NCBI GenBank assembly: GCA_015207155.1 | Contig: JADEXK010000014.1 | Coordinates: 33,892-97,891, forward strand | Source: Nostocales cyanobacterium LEGE 11386 | GTDB taxonomy: Bacteria > Cyanobacteriota > Cyanobacteriia > Cyanobacteriales > Nostocaceae | DNA: 64,000 nucleotides | Direction of reading: 5' to 3' | Shown: positions 63,696 to 64,000 of the stretch, piece by piece | Layout: each line of letters begins with the position of its first letter | Position numbering within the stretch: the first letter of the stretch is position 1 | Notes under the pieces: generated by a model | What the model saw: the letters and a program-made list of their open reading frames with translations, nothing else | What the model was told of the DNA's origin: nothing | Database searches by the model: none | Translations under genes and position numbers: made by a program

Positions 63696-64000
63696 ATGTC
63701 AATTTATGTCGGGAATTTATCCTATCAGGTCACAGAAGAAGACCTGAAGAGGGCTTTTGCGGAATATGGGACAGTTAATCGTGTTCAGTTACCCACCGAC
63801 CGGGAGACAGGTCGTCCCCGTGGCTTTGCCTTTGTAGAGATGGAAACAGACGCACAAGAAACTGCTGCCATCGAAGCACTTGATGGCGCAGAGTGGATGG
63901 GCCGTGATTTGAAAGTAAATAAAGCGAAACCCCGTGAGGAAAGAAGCTCTCCTCGCGGTGGCGGCTGGGGTGGCAACAACGCTCGCCGTGGTGGTGGCGG
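63696..64000 (+). CDS. rbp: RRM-type RNA-binding protein (Rbp), truncated by the window end
   Basis: This cyanobacterial glycine-rich RNA-binding protein has one RNA-recognition motif. RNP2 is IYVGNL (residues 3-8) and RNP1 is RGFAFVEM (residues 42-49). A Gly/Arg-rich tail starts after KAKPREERSSPRGGG. Relatives are induced by cold and act on mRNA. The start ATG at 63696 has GGAG eight bases upstream. The reading frame runs to the edge of the window without a stop, so the C-terminus is not visible. Confidence 0.93.
   Translation, partial: MSIYVGNLSYQVTEEDLKRAFAEYGTVNRVQLPTDRETGRPRGFAFVEMETDAQETAAIEALDGAEWMGRDLKVNKAKPREERSSPRGGGWGGNNARRGGG

Noticed and set aside
1..64000. tRNA or rRNA genes
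   Set aside because: I found no T-loop-like sequence with matching acceptor stems in the gaps that I read; a dedicated search was not possible.

Overview
This window looks like the chromosome of a filamentous, heterocyst-type cyanobacterium (Nostoc, Anabaena or a close relative). The evidence is a set of photosynthesis genes (psbN, psbH, petP, chlG, crtR), a devBCA-type glycolipid exporter operon, abundant HIP1 octamers (GCGATCGC), heptanucleotide STRR arrays (CTCAGCA/CTCAGGA), and many short palindromic or MITE-like intergenic repeats. No rRNA, tRNA, complete insertion sequence or CRISPR array was recognised.

Layout. 0.2-4.1 kb: a small unknown gene, then devB-devC-devA. 4.5-12.4 kb: housekeeping metabolism (lpdA, trpC, sat, mtnP), with a Tat-exported pseudo-orthocaspase. 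12.8-17.5 kb: a methyltransferase and three minus-strand accessory units: an aspartyl-protease pair, a two-gene AAA ATPase plus nuclease-like unit that is the best candidate for an undescribed defence-type system, and a Uma2-family gene. 17.6-28.3 kb: mfd (with an in-frame STRR array), a CNNM/CorC-type membrane protein, an aldo/keto reductase, crtR, pyk and another Uma2 gene. 28.3-44.9 kb: a long minus-strand surface-polysaccharide island. It holds the ABC exporter (Wzm, Wzt), CysC (PAPS synthesis), a 1586-residue sulfotransferase plus triple-glycosyltransferase fusion, a methyltransferase, dTDP-rhamnose genes (rfbA, rfbC, rfbD), GDP-mannose dehydratase and further glycosyltransferases. It is interrupted by two toxin-antitoxin-like pairs, a duplicated broken rfbC, and a glycosyltransferase remnant. 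45.0-47.3 kb: three tandem Uma2 paralogues. 47.5-50.5 kb: petP, a Get3/ArsA-like ATPase with an altered P-loop, chlG and a small membrane protein. 50.7-57.4 kb: an acyltransferase, two unknown genes and a GH38 alpha-mannosidase trailed by a duplicated gene end. 57.5-64 kb: psbN, psbH, tatA, pth, rpsU, a small membrane protein, rsmI, a PfkB kinase, a CysQ/IMPase phosphatase and the start of an RRM protein.

Functional links. The island makes nucleotide sugars, joins them with glycosyltransferases and probably exports the polymer by an ABC-dependent route. CysC beside a sulfotransferase domain suggests that the glycan is sulfated. sat (APS synthesis) and the CysQ-like phosphatase (PAP removal) lie elsewhere in the window and could serve the same sulfur chemistry. 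The petP/Get3-like/chlG group points to thylakoid biogenesis. Several start codons were moved downstream of the longest reading frame where a ribosome-binding site or family length favoured it; this is stated in each entry.
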